Notes under the pieces: model-generated | What the model was told of the DNA's origin: nothing | Databases searched by the model: none | What the model saw: only the letters and a program-made list of their open reading frames with translations | Assembly: GCF_024721155.1 (NCBI RefSeq) | Contig: NZ_JAHVAP010000007.1 | Location: 372,001-436,000, forward strand | Reading direction: 5' to 3' | Length of the DNA: 64,000 nt | Origin: Mucilaginibacter phenanthrenivorans | Lineage (GTDB): Bacteria > Bacteroidota > Bacteroidia > Sphingobacteriales > Sphingobacteriaceae | Shown here: positions 49,337-58,337 of the stretch, piece by piece | Layout of the letters: the number at the start of each line of letters is the position of its first letter | Position numbering within the stretch: the stretch's first letter is position 1 | Program-made: the position numbers and the translations under genes

Positions 49337-52300
49337 ATGTCTTCAAAACATCTCCTGTTAAAAAAAACAACCCTATTACTTGCCTTTGTGCTTTATTGCA
49401 GCTTCGCAACTGCCCAGGGGTATAAAAAAATAAATGCCCGGATAGATTCACTTATGAAAGCTGGTTTGCCGAAATCAGCATTGGTAGAGGTGGATAAGCT
49501 CGATAAATTGGCGCAGCGGAATAAAAATACACCAGTGCAGGTACAGGTTGTTTTATACCGGATAGCCTTGCAATATGCCACGGACGAAAACGCGCAGGTA
49601 GCAATAATAAACCGCCTAAAAAAAGATGTTGATAACAGGGAATATCCTGTTAAACCCATTTTGCAATCATTATTGGCGTCGATGTACCAGCAATATTACC
49701 AGCAAAACCGTTTGCAATTTGCGCGACGGACCGCAATTGAAAAACCGGGCGACGACTTTACGACATGGGACCTGCAAACATTGATCGACCACATTGGCGG
49801 ATTGTTTAAGCTGTCGCTTAAAGACTACAAACTTGAACAAACCACGCCAGTGAGTGTGCTTGACGGCGTTTTGGCAGGCGATAAGGCCAATCGCTATTTG
49901 CGCCCAACGCTTTATGATCTGCTGGCGCAGCGCGCGTTGGATTATTTCCTATCAGAAGAAGCAGCAATTACACGACCCAAACAGCCTTTTACACTTAGCA
50001 ATCCATTTTTGTTTGGCGATAGTCGTGCCTTTGCAAACCTGCAAATTGAAACAAAGGATTATGGATCGACATTTTACCAGGGCATAAAGTTGCTGCAGCA
50101 GGCCACACTTTTCCACCTGCAAAAACAAAACGAAGATGCGTTGGCCGATCTCGACCTGCAACGGCTTGAATTTGTATACACACATGGCAATGTGCCCAAC
50201 CAGGATTCGCTTTATTTGAAGGCAGTTGATGGGATTGCCGCGAAGTTTTCGTCAAGCCCAATAAGTGCAGATGCGTGGGTTCTGCATGGAAAATATATCC
50301 AGCAAAAGGATAGCTTAAAAACTGCGCTAATTTATTATTCAAAAGCGGCTGCCGCCTTCCCAAAAAGTTTGGGAGGCAAAAATGCCGCAGGTTTAATTGC
50401 CGAAATAAAAAGGAAGACGCTTTCAGCTTCCACCGAGGATGTAAATATGCCTGGTAAGCCGATATTGGCGCAGCTTGCCTATCGTAATATTAAAACGGTG
50501 CACGTTGCTATTTATAAGGTTTGGGCAACCGAGTATAATGACCTGGCCAGGATGCCTGATAATGATGGTAATCTTGATAATAACGGAGTTGTTCAAATTT
50601 CAACGAAAGTTTTAGACTACCTAAAGAAACTAAAGCCCGTAAGAGTTGATAACTTGCAATTGCCAGATCCACAAGACTATCGACCCCATACCGCTGAGTT
50701 TAAGATAGACCCCTTACAAAAGGGTATCTACCTGCTTGTGATAAACGATCCCTCTTCAAATGACCCATCTTTAACGCAATTAACAACTTTTAAAGTTAGC
50801 CAGCTATCATTTACCGCCCGCCGAAATGCTGACAGCAAGCTGGAAGTAAGCGTAATGGATAGGGAAACAGGTTCGCCTATGCAAGGTGTTAACTTTACCA
50901 TCGCCGAAACTGAACACCAAAACACAAATGCCGACGGGATTTGCTATGTCGCGTTAAAACAGAACAATACATATTCAGTTAAGTTGACCACTGCAAATGA
51001 CACTCTTTACGTAGGGCAACGATATAGCGGGTATTTTAACGATAATAATATCCGGACAAACACCACCCTGTTTACCGACAGGCAGATCTATCGCCCCGGG
51101 CAAACAGTGTATTTTAAGGGCCTGCATATTCAAACCAAAAATGGTAAAAGCACTTTGCTATTTAATGAAAAACGGATAGTTACCGTAAGGGATGGTAATA
51201 ATAAGGAACTTGTTTCGATTCCGGTATCATCAAACGACTTCGGCTCTTTTAGCGGCACTTTTATTATTCCTCAAAACATTTTGAATGGATCACTTTCCAT
51301 TAACGCGTCAGACGGGAGTAAATATGTAAACGTTGAGGAATATAAGCGCCCAACCTTTAGCGTGGCTTTTACACCAATTCAACATAGTTATAAGCCCAAC
51401 GACAGTGTAACGCTTAAGGGAACGGTGACTGCTTATTCGGGTTATGGAATTTCGCAGGCTAAGGTGGCCTACCATGTTACCAGGCAACCCCAGGTAATAA
51501 ATTATTACGCAGTTAAAAGGTTCGGTAACGTGTTAAACCGCAATGTCGAGATTGCTACAGACACCATCAAAACAAACGACAGGGGCGAGTTTACAATAAA
51601 GTTTAAGGCAGCTACTGATGAAACGCTAAAGCCCGGCGATTTAAATTACCGTTTCGCGGTAAGTGCTGATGTAACTGATGGTAGTGGCGAAACCCGATCG
51701 GCAAATACATCAACTACAGTTGCTGTTAATAATTTACAGGTTATTGCCGATGTACCTGCTACTATCAAAGACAACGATTCTACACATGTATCAGCGCAAA
51801 TCACAAACCTGGACGGCGAGATGCAAAGCGGATCGATCAATTTGAAAGTGTATTCGCTTAAAGCTCCCGGCTATTTGTTCAAAACAAAGCTATGGGAGCA
51901 ACCCGATCAAAAAATGCTAACGGAAGAACAATACCGGAAGGATTTTCCGGATTATGCTTACGGTAAAGAAGATAGTAAAGAAAATTGGGCAACTCAAAAT
52001 ACAATTACCGAAATAAATAAAGACGCCGATGGTAAAAAGGCAGTTGATTTTGATCTCGCTGTTTTGAAGAAACAGCCGACCGGGTATTATAAAATAATAG
52101 TAAATGCAAAAGGTGAACATGGCGATACGACATCGTCGGTAAGCTACGTGCATGTTGTTAATGCGGCTGCCAGGCCGCAACTACTTACAGATTGGGTAAC
52201 CCCGATAAAAATCAGCGTAAAACCCGGGCAACCTGCCCAGTTCCTGCTTGGGATAGGACAACCGGCTATGGTTTTGATGGAAACATTATCTGATTCAAAA

Positions 52301-55300
52301 GTGCTATCGATGAAATGGTTAAGTATTTCTGGCGATAAACAGCAATTGATAAAAGTTCCGGTTGATACCGGCGAAAATAAAATAACCGTACAGTTTTTAA
52401 TGGTGAGCCAAAACCGACTGTATAATAACCGGTATCCGATCACCAATGAAGATTATAATGATCAGCTGAATATAAAATTCCTTACGTTCAGGAATAAGCT
52501 GCAACCTGGAGAAAAGGAACAGTGGAAGCTGCAAATAACCGGGAGCGCTAAGCAAAAGGAAGCCGCTGAAATGGTCGCCGATCTGTATGACGCATCACTT
52601 GACGCGCTCACATCTGGTGCCGATAACTGGAGCAATATTTTGAATTCAAGGTATACCTACGAAGGTCGGTTTTTTTACTGGGAGAACAATTTTATCAACC
52701 AGGTACAAACACAGCCGTTAAAATATAACAACGATTATTTTAACCCGACTGCCCGCTCATACGAACAATTAGTTGTTCCTGAAAATGGTGGAGATGCCAA
52801 CCAGATCTTTACTTCGCGGGCTTTAGGACTTGTCAGGATAAGGGGTAACTCCAGTGCAGCAATGGCATCAGTGGCAATGCAGGCTCCGATGGCAAAAGCA
52901 GATTCAGAAGCATTGGGTTATAAATCACAATATTCGGATAAAGCACCTATTTTAGAGGAATTAAAAGTAGCCGATCCGGGCCGTAAAAATCTTAAATTCT
53001 TACAGTCGGTTGATGATTATGGCGATCAGGCAAATTTAACCGGCGCCAATATCACCACCCGCAAAAACTTTAACGAAACTGCCTTTTTCTATCCGCAGTT
53101 ACAGACGAATGAAAAAGGGGAAATTGTAATTGATTTTACCATTCCCGAATCGTTAACCAAATGGCAGTTTAAGGGTTTTGCACATACTAAAGATCTTAAA
53201 ACCGGCTACATCGAAGGTCAGGTGGTAACTCAAAAGGAATTGAGTATTACTGCGAATACGCCGCGCTTTTTAAGGGAGGGTGATACGATAATTATTTCTG
53301 CAAGGCTGGCAAATCTAACCGCATCAAAATTGAGAGGCAAGGTGCAGCTGCAATTATTCAATGCGTTAAACATGCAGCCAGTAAGCCTGTTTGCCAACGC
53401 TGATGACGCACAGCAAAAGTTCGAGGTTGACAGCAACGCCAATAGACCGGTGTCGTTTAAGTTGTTTATCCCAGCTGGATTGTCAGCCATCACCTATCGC
53501 TTAACTGCCGAATCGGGCAATTATAGTGATGGCGAGGAAAATACCCTGCCGGTATTACCAAACCGTATGCTGGTAACCGAATCTATGCCGATGATAGTGA
53601 GGGCCGGGCAATCTAAGTCGTTTAATTTCGACAGGCTGATCAATCAAAATAGCACTACGCTAAAGAACAAAACATTAACGCTTGAGTACACGCAAAACCC
53701 TGCATGGTATGCCGTACAGGCATTGCCATATATGATGGAGTTTCCCTACGAATGTTCGGAACAGGTATTTAGCCGTTATTATGCCAATAGTCTTGCAACT
53801 AACCTGGTGAATAAAATGCCGGTAATTAAGCAGGTGTTTGATCAATGGAAAAGCGTAAACAGCACAGAACTGCTTTCGAACCTTGAAAAGAATGAGGAAT
53901 TGAAATCAACTTTAATTGAAGAAACCCCATGGTTAAAGGATGCGGTAAGCGAATCGGAACAAAAGAAAAGGATCGCCTTGCTATTCAACTTGAATAAAAT
54001 GAGCTATGAGCTGCAAACCAACCTTGATAAATTGCAAAAGAAGCAATTACCTGATGGTAGTTTCCCATGGTTTGGCGGCAATTATGCTGATAGATATATT
54101 ACCCAAAACGTATTGGCGGGTATCGGTCAGCTATATCATTTAGGAATCGCGGATCCTAAAAATCAAACTTTAAAAGATATCGTTGATAAGGCAATGGTTT
54201 ATTTGGATAAGGAACTCCTTTCAGATGCTGCCGCACTGAAGAAGAATAAGACTTTCGATAAAAGTGTAATTACACCTTTGGAAATTCATGCCTATTACAC
54301 GCAAAGCTATTTTACAGCGCGGGAAATGAACGCAGATCAGAAGGCCCTATTGCGCAGCTACCTGCAGCTTGCAGCAAAACAATGGGCAAATAAAGGCGTG
54401 TATGAAAAGGGGATGATAGCGCTGACGATGCAACGCAACCAAAAGCCCGAAGTTGCGCAAGCCATTATTAAATCATTAATGGAAACTGCTCAGCAGACTG
54501 ATGATATGGGGATGTATTGGGCTAAAAACCAACGGGGGTATTATTGGTATGAATCGCCAATTGAAACCCAGAGCTTGTTGATAGAGTTGTTTACCGAAGC
54601 AGGTAATAACCCCAAAGCAGTAGAAGAAATGAAGATTTGGTTGTTGCGGAGTAAACAAACCAGCAACTGGCAAACTACCAAGGCAACCGCTGCCGCGTGC
54701 TATGCTTTATTAATGAAAGGGGATAACTGGCTTGCGGATCAAGCTGTTCCTGAGATCAGTTTAGGTGGAAAAAGCCTTTCTGAATTAAAGCCCGATGTTA
54801 AGGCTGATGCGGGCACCGGCTACATTAAGACTGCTTGGGTTGATGAGCAGGTTAAACCTGAACTGGGTAAAGTGCAAATAAATAACACAGGAAAAACGCT
54901 CAGTTACGGCGCATTACACTGGCAGTATTTGGAAAATCTGGATAAGATCACCCCATCATCGACCGACATCCATTTGGAGCGTAAATACTTTATTGTAAAG
55001 CAGGGAAATGCCGGGCAAATACTGACAGTGGTTGATGCAACACATCAGCCGAAAACCGGCGACTTGCTTAAAGTGGTTGTTTACCTGAAAGCTGGTCGTG
55101 ATTTTGAATATGTGCAGCTGAAAGATATGCGCCCGGCAGGTACCGAGCCGGTTGATGTTTTGTCGAATTATAAATACCAGGACGGGCTGTATTACTACCA
55201 GGTTACTAAAGATGTGGCAACCAACTTTTTCATCAGCAATTTAAACAAGGGTAATTACGTGTTTGAGTACCAGTTGCGGGTATCGCAGCCGGGCAATTTC

Positions 55301-55387
55301 TCAACAGGAATAAGCACTGTACAATGTATGTATGCACCAGAATTTAATGCGCACTCTGAAGGGATGAGGATGGAAGTGAATCCATAA
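49337..55387 (+). CDS. Bacterial alpha-2-macroglobulin family protein with thioester motif
   Basis: A 2016-residue exported protein with a signal peptide (hydrophobic about 9-24, ending ATAQG). The N-terminal part is helical and TPR-like (about 30-360, including ALIYYSKAAAAFPKSLGG). Macroglobulin-type beta domains follow from about residue 380 (MDRETGSPMQGVNFTI, TDRQIYRPGQTVYFKGL), then the bait region and the alpha-2-macroglobulin domain (FYPQLQTNEKGEI). The thioester loop is PYECSEQ: Cys1473 and Gln1476 are in place, with Ser where animal proteins have Gly. A helical thioester domain and a C-terminal receptor-type domain follow. It is thought to trap proteases that breach the envelope. No penicillin-binding protein 1C gene is adjacent, unlike in Proteobacteria. 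A perfect 18-bp terminator follows. Confidence 0.9.
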   Translation: MSSKHLLLKKTTLLLAFVLYCSFATAQGYKKINARIDSLMKAGLPKSALVEVDKLDKLAQRNKNTPVQVQVVLYRIALQYATDENAQVAIINRLKKDVDNREYPVKPILQSLLASMYQQYYQQNRLQFARRTAIEKPGDDFTTWDLQTLIDHIGGLFKLSLKDYKLEQTTPVSVLDGVLAGDKANRYLRPTLYDLLAQRALDYFLSEEAAITRPKQPFTLSNPFLFGDSRAFANLQIETKDYGSTFYQGIKLLQQATLFHLQKQNEDALADLDLQRLEFVYTHGNVPNQDSLYLKAVDGIAAKFSSSPISADAWVLHGKYIQQKDSLKTALIYYSKAAAAFPKSLGGKNAAGLIAEIKRKTLSASTEDVNMPGKPILAQLAYRNIKTVHVAIYKVWATEYNDLARMPDNDGNLDNNGVVQISTKVLDYLKKLKPVRVDNLQLPDPQDYRPHTAEFKIDPLQKGIYLLVINDPSSNDPSLTQLTTFKVSQLSFTARRNADSKLEVSVMDRETGSPMQGVNFTIAETEHQNTNADGICYVALKQNNTYSVKLTTANDTLYVGQRYSGYFNDNNIRTNTTLFTDRQIYRPGQTVYFKGLHIQTKNGKSTLLFNEKRIVTVRDGNNKELVSIPVSSNDFGSFSGTFIIPQNILNGSLSINASDGSKYVNVEEYKRPTFSVAFTPIQHSYKPNDSVTLKGTVTAYSGYGISQAKVAYHVTRQPQVINYYAVKRFGNVLNRNVEIATDTIKTNDRGEFTIKFKAATDETLKPGDLNYRFAVSADVTDGSGETRSANTSTTVAVNNLQVIADVPATIKDNDSTHVSAQITNLDGEMQSGSINLKVYSLKAPGYLFKTKLWEQPDQKMLTEEQYRKDFPDYAYGKEDSKENWATQNTITEINKDADGKKAVDFDLAVLKKQPTGYYKIIVNAKGEHGDTTSSVSYVHVVNAAARPQLLTDWVTPIKISVKPGQPAQFLLGIGQPAMVLMETLSDSKVLSMKWLSISGDKQQLIKVPVDTGENKITVQFLMVSQNRLYNNRYPITNEDYNDQLNIKFLTFRNKLQPGEKEQWKLQITGSAKQKEAAEMVADLYDASLDALTSGADNWSNILNSRYTYEGRFFYWENNFINQVQTQPLKYNNDYFNPTARSYEQLVVPENGGDANQIFTSRALGLVRIRGNSSAAMASVAMQAPMAKADSEALGYKSQYSDKAPILEELKVADPGRKNLKFLQSVDDYGDQANLTGANITTRKNFNETAFFYPQLQTNEKGEIVIDFTIPESLTKWQFKGFAHTKDLKTGYIEGQVVTQKELSITANTPRFLREGDTIIISARLANLTASKLRGKVQLQLFNALNMQPVSLFANADDAQQKFEVDSNANRPVSFKLFIPAGLSAITYRLTAESGNYSDGEENTLPVLPNRMLVTESMPMIVRAGQSKSFNFDRLINQNSTTLKNKTLTLEYTQNPAWYAVQALPYMMEFPYECSEQVFSRYYANSLATNLVNKMPVIKQVFDQWKSVNSTELLSNLEKNEELKSTLIEETPWLKDAVSESEQKKRIALLFNLNKMSYELQTNLDKLQKKQLPDGSFPWFGGNYADRYITQNVLAGIGQLYHLGIADPKNQTLKDIVDKAMVYLDKELLSDAAALKKNKTFDKSVITPLEIHAYYTQSYFTAREMNADQKALLRSYLQLAAKQWANKGVYEKGMIALTMQRNQKPEVAQAIIKSLMETAQQTDDMGMYWAKNQRGYYWYESPIETQSLLIELFTEAGNNPKAVEEMKIWLLRSKQTSNWQTTKATAAACYALLMKGDNWLADQAVPEISLGGKSLSELKPDVKADAGTGYIKTAWVDEQVKPELGKVQINNTGKTLSYGALHWQYLENLDKITPSSTDIHLERKYFIVKQGNAGQILTVVDATHQPKTGDLLKVVVYLKAGRDFEYVQLKDMRPAGTEPVDVLSNYKYQDGLYYYQVTKDVATNFFISNLNKGNYVFEYQLRVSQPGNFSTGISTVQCMYAPEFNAHSEGMRMEVNP

Positions 55388-55392
55388 GGCAT

Positions 55393-55430
55393 AACAAAGC
55401 CGGACATTGAAATCAATGTCCGGCTTTGTT
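55393..55430. terminator. Perfect 18-bp hairpin between convergent genes
   Basis: AACAAAGCCGGACATTGA (55393-55410) is followed after two bases by its exact reverse complement (55413-55430), with A/T-rich ends on both sides. It can serve as terminator for the macroglobulin gene and for the small gene on the other strand, which ends at 55475. Confidence 0.85.
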
Positions 55431-55474
55431 ATTATTTCTGATCTGATAAATTTCAGAAATTGATCATAAGCGAT

Positions 55475-55795
55475 TTATGACGCCTTAGCCAATTGCTCTT
55501 TATAAACCGACTCAACCTTTAACTCACGGCGGATTGCCTGGTTTTCGGTGCCATCAAATTTCTCCTTCAATTTTTTGAAGATCTCGAAGCTGAAGGCATC
55601 ATTCATTGGCATATTATACTTTTGAACAATCGTATTGGGATGCAATGTTAATGCCTTCTCGGGCACCTTTAAATTTTCGTGATTTATGTGCGTAAGGCCT
55701 GTTAATGGGTCGGTGTCATAAATAACAAAAGTATCTATCAGCCGTCCCGCCGCGTCCGTATAAATTACCGTATCATGTTCGTTAAATTTTTTCAT
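55475..55795 (-). CDS. Hypothetical protein, 106 residues
   Basis: I do not recognise a family. A small soluble protein: the N-terminal half is beta-like (MKKFNEHDTVIYTDAAGRLIDT split over two strands, then FVIYDTDPLTGLTHIN). The C-terminal half is helical and charged (FEIFKKLKEKFDGTENQ, IRRELKVESVYKEQL). The first part looks like a KOW/Tudor-like small barrel, but that is a guess. It has no signal peptide and lies between a macroglobulin gene and a TonB receptor. It probably shares the bidirectional hairpin terminator. Confidence 0.65.
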   Translation of the reverse strand: MKKFNEHDTVIYTDAAGRLIDTFVIYDTDPLTGLTHINHENLKVPEKALTLHPNTIVQKYNMPMNDAFSFEIFKKLKEKFDGTENQAIRRELKVESVYKEQLAKAS

Positions 55796-55887
55796 GGTTG
55801 ATGTGTGTTAACTAATAAACACACACGCGTTAGAAAAAGTTTTACTTAGAAGTTAAATATGTGTAACAAAAGTGTGGCAATTATCAC

Positions 55888-58224
55888 CTAAAAATTAGTT
55901 CTTAAACTAATTCCGTAAGTCCTTGGATTACCAAGATGCGACGCACCGAAATCATAGGCGTAATCGATATACTTTTTTTCAGCCAGGTTTTTCCCCCATA
56001 AAAACACATCGAAGTGTTTTGTACTTACACCAATGCGGGCATTAAACAAGTTGTAGGCTTTTTGTTCTATCTGGTTGGCAAGATCGAAGTATTGATTACC
56101 CAAATATTTCCATTCACCGCGCGCAATCAGTTGAACATCCGGCGAACCAACAAGCGCATAAGCGTATTGCAATGCCAACATCGAAGTTACATCAGGTGTA
56201 TAAACCTGGTGATTACCCTTCAGGTTTAAAGCATCGCCGTTGCTGGCGACCAGGAGGTCGGTATAACGTGCATGTGTGTAACCGAAGTTATAAGCCACAT
56301 CAAATCCCTTTAGAAGGGTTGCCGCAATTTCTGCCTCGATGCCTTTGCTTTTTAGCTTGCCAGCATTTTTAGTGATGGTAATGGGGCCAGGTAATACCAG
56401 GGTTGGCACCTGCGCGTTGTTGACGGCGGTATAAAATGCTGAGATATTTACTGTTAATTTTTTATTGAAAAACGAGTTTTTTGAACCGACCTCATAATTG
56501 TCGCTGTATTCAGGTTTGTAAGCATATAATGGTGGTTGCGATGGGTCTGCGCCCAGCTGACTTATCCCCCCGGCGCGAAAACCCCTGCTGTAAGTGGCAA
56601 ACAGGTTATTTTTATCCGTTAAATGGTAGGCTACGGCTAGCTTGGGTGTAAACGCCCTGAAATTTGCCTTAGATGAAGTATCAGCTTGGGTTACCGCCGC
56701 GTCCTGGCCATCCGGCTGTGTCTCGCCTTTTACTTCTTCTTTTTTATGCTCAAAATCATACCTTATCCCTGCCGTAATGTCCCATTTTGGAGTAATGGTA
56801 TAAACAGCCTGACCGTATGCCGCAGCACCGTAATTATTTTCAATATTGGTGTTGATGAAGGTTAGGTTTGTGCCGTCTCCAAGATGCGTCCCTGTTTTGG
56901 TCGGGCTGTGGCGATAAAAACCATAAAGCCCGGCTGTCCACTTTAAAGGTGATTGTGATGATGCCGGCGAACTGAACCTGAATTCCTGGGTGCCAACTTT
57001 AACATTGTTCCATTTATTGCCGTAATTATTTATAAGCGTTACTGCATCGTCAGCAGAAAAGTCCCCATCTATCGGGGTAGTATAATACCTGTAATTTTCC
57101 TGGTACGAGCTAACCGAAGTAAAGTTGAAGTTACTGCCGCTGTAATTAGCCGATAATGAAGCATTAAAAATATTATCTATCATTTTTGTGGTAGCGTTTT
57201 GGTCAACCTTAAACGGATTGCTCAAAGCTTCCTGTGGACTGCCGGCCAACTGAAACGGACCGTTGTTCCTGTTCGCGTAGTTCTTCACATTCAGATTCAG
57301 CGTAAGCTTATCGCTTGCCAAAAACTTCAGATAATAGTTGCCTAAAAAGAAGTGCTGCTTATCGAATTTAGTATTGTTGTAGGTGTTGGTGTAAAAACCA
57401 TCAAAGCCCGAATAAACTCCCGCTACGCCTAAGAATAGTTTATTCTTAATCAGCGCAGTACGCAGACCGAGACTATAGCGCTGCTCACCGTAATTGCCAA
57501 ATTCAATCTCAGCGAACCCGCTGGTCTGGTTTGAGGGTTGTTTGGTGATTACATTAATTACGCCACCCAGCGCGTTTCTACCGTACAAAGTTCCCTGTGG
57601 TCCGCGTAAAACTTCGATACGTTCCACATCAAAAAGCTGTGGAATATAGGTATCCAGGCTAAACTGGTTAACGCCATCCACATATGTAACCACTGCAGGG
57701 TCATATGATGTGGTGGCAATGCCTCTTATACCAGTTACGTTGCGGTTATCACCCGGTCCTGCGGAATATAAGTTGGGTACTATCGCCGTGATCTCCTTAA
57801 GGTTTTGTAAGCCGTAGGCCTGAACTTGTTTGGCTGACAGTGTTGAAATGCTGATGGGTACCTGCTGTACGGCCTCTTCGCGTTTTTGCGCAGTAACTAC
57901 CACCTCATCAAGCTGGTTGTTGGCATCCTTAAGTTTGATGTTAAAGATCATGCCTTTACCGCCAACGGTTATAGTCATGCTGCGTTCGGCATAGGCTACG
58001 TTACTGATGTGCATTACATAGTTTCCTTCAGGGATCCTATTGATGCTGAATTCACCCTTAGCGTTACTGATCGTATTGAAATTGGTATTTAGCAGTGTTA
58101 TCGTCGCCCCGGAAACAGGCTGCGAAGTTGTGCCGGTGATAACGCCGGAAATATCGGTTAATTTTTGTGCTTTGACTGAGCAGAAAATGATCAGCAATAG
58201 AAACAGGGGGAGTAATTTTTTCAT
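55888..58224 (-). CDS. TonB-dependent receptor with carboxypeptidase-like N-terminal domain
   Basis: A 778-residue outer-membrane transporter. The signal peptide ends VKAQK, and a CarboxypepD_reg-like domain (about 24-105: ISGVITGTTSQPVSGATI, GEFSINRIPEGNY) is followed by a TonB-box region DEVVVTAQKREEAVQQVP. The plug shows NVTGIRGI, VDGVNQF and VERIEVLRGPQGTLYGRNALGGVINV. The 22-stranded barrel ends YGISLRTNF. There is no SusD-like partner, so it resembles siderophore- or small-molecule-type receptors more than polysaccharide SusC proteins. The next gene upstream is the ThuA-dehydrogenase fusion, separated by a terminator, so the two are probably transcribed apart. The ligand is unknown. Confidence 0.9.
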   Translation of the reverse strand: MKKLLPLFLLLIIFCSVKAQKLTDISGVITGTTSQPVSGATITLLNTNFNTISNAKGEFSINRIPEGNYVMHISNVAYAERSMTITVGGKGMIFNIKLKDANNQLDEVVVTAQKREEAVQQVPISISTLSAKQVQAYGLQNLKEITAIVPNLYSAGPGDNRNVTGIRGIATTSYDPAVVTYVDGVNQFSLDTYIPQLFDVERIEVLRGPQGTLYGRNALGGVINVITKQPSNQTSGFAEIEFGNYGEQRYSLGLRTALIKNKLFLGVAGVYSGFDGFYTNTYNNTKFDKQHFFLGNYYLKFLASDKLTLNLNVKNYANRNNGPFQLAGSPQEALSNPFKVDQNATTKMIDNIFNASLSANYSGSNFNFTSVSSYQENYRYYTTPIDGDFSADDAVTLINNYGNKWNNVKVGTQEFRFSSPASSQSPLKWTAGLYGFYRHSPTKTGTHLGDGTNLTFINTNIENNYGAAAYGQAVYTITPKWDITAGIRYDFEHKKEEVKGETQPDGQDAAVTQADTSSKANFRAFTPKLAVAYHLTDKNNLFATYSRGFRAGGISQLGADPSQPPLYAYKPEYSDNYEVGSKNSFFNKKLTVNISAFYTAVNNAQVPTLVLPGPITITKNAGKLKSKGIEAEIAATLLKGFDVAYNFGYTHARYTDLLVASNGDALNLKGNHQVYTPDVTSMLALQYAYALVGSPDVQLIARGEWKYLGNQYFDLANQIEQKAYNLFNARIGVSTKHFDVFLWGKNLAEKKYIDYAYDFGASHLGNPRTYGISLRTNF

Positions 58225-58290
58225 TAAGGGCGGGTAAAAATGTCAAACAGTGTTGCAAATTTAAAAACACTATTGAGCGGTAAATTAAAA

Positions 58291-58318
58291 AGCAGGATAA
58301 TTAAGTAATTATCCTGCT
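58291..58318 (-). terminator. Terminator of the ThuA-dehydrogenase fusion gene
   Basis: A perfect 13-bp stem, AGCAGGATAATTA (58291-58303) with TAATTATCCTGCT (58306-58318). On the minus strand it is followed by TTTTTAATTT, 20 bases after the stop at 58338. Confidence 0.85.
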
Positions 58319-58337
58319 GAATGGTTATAAAGATCGT

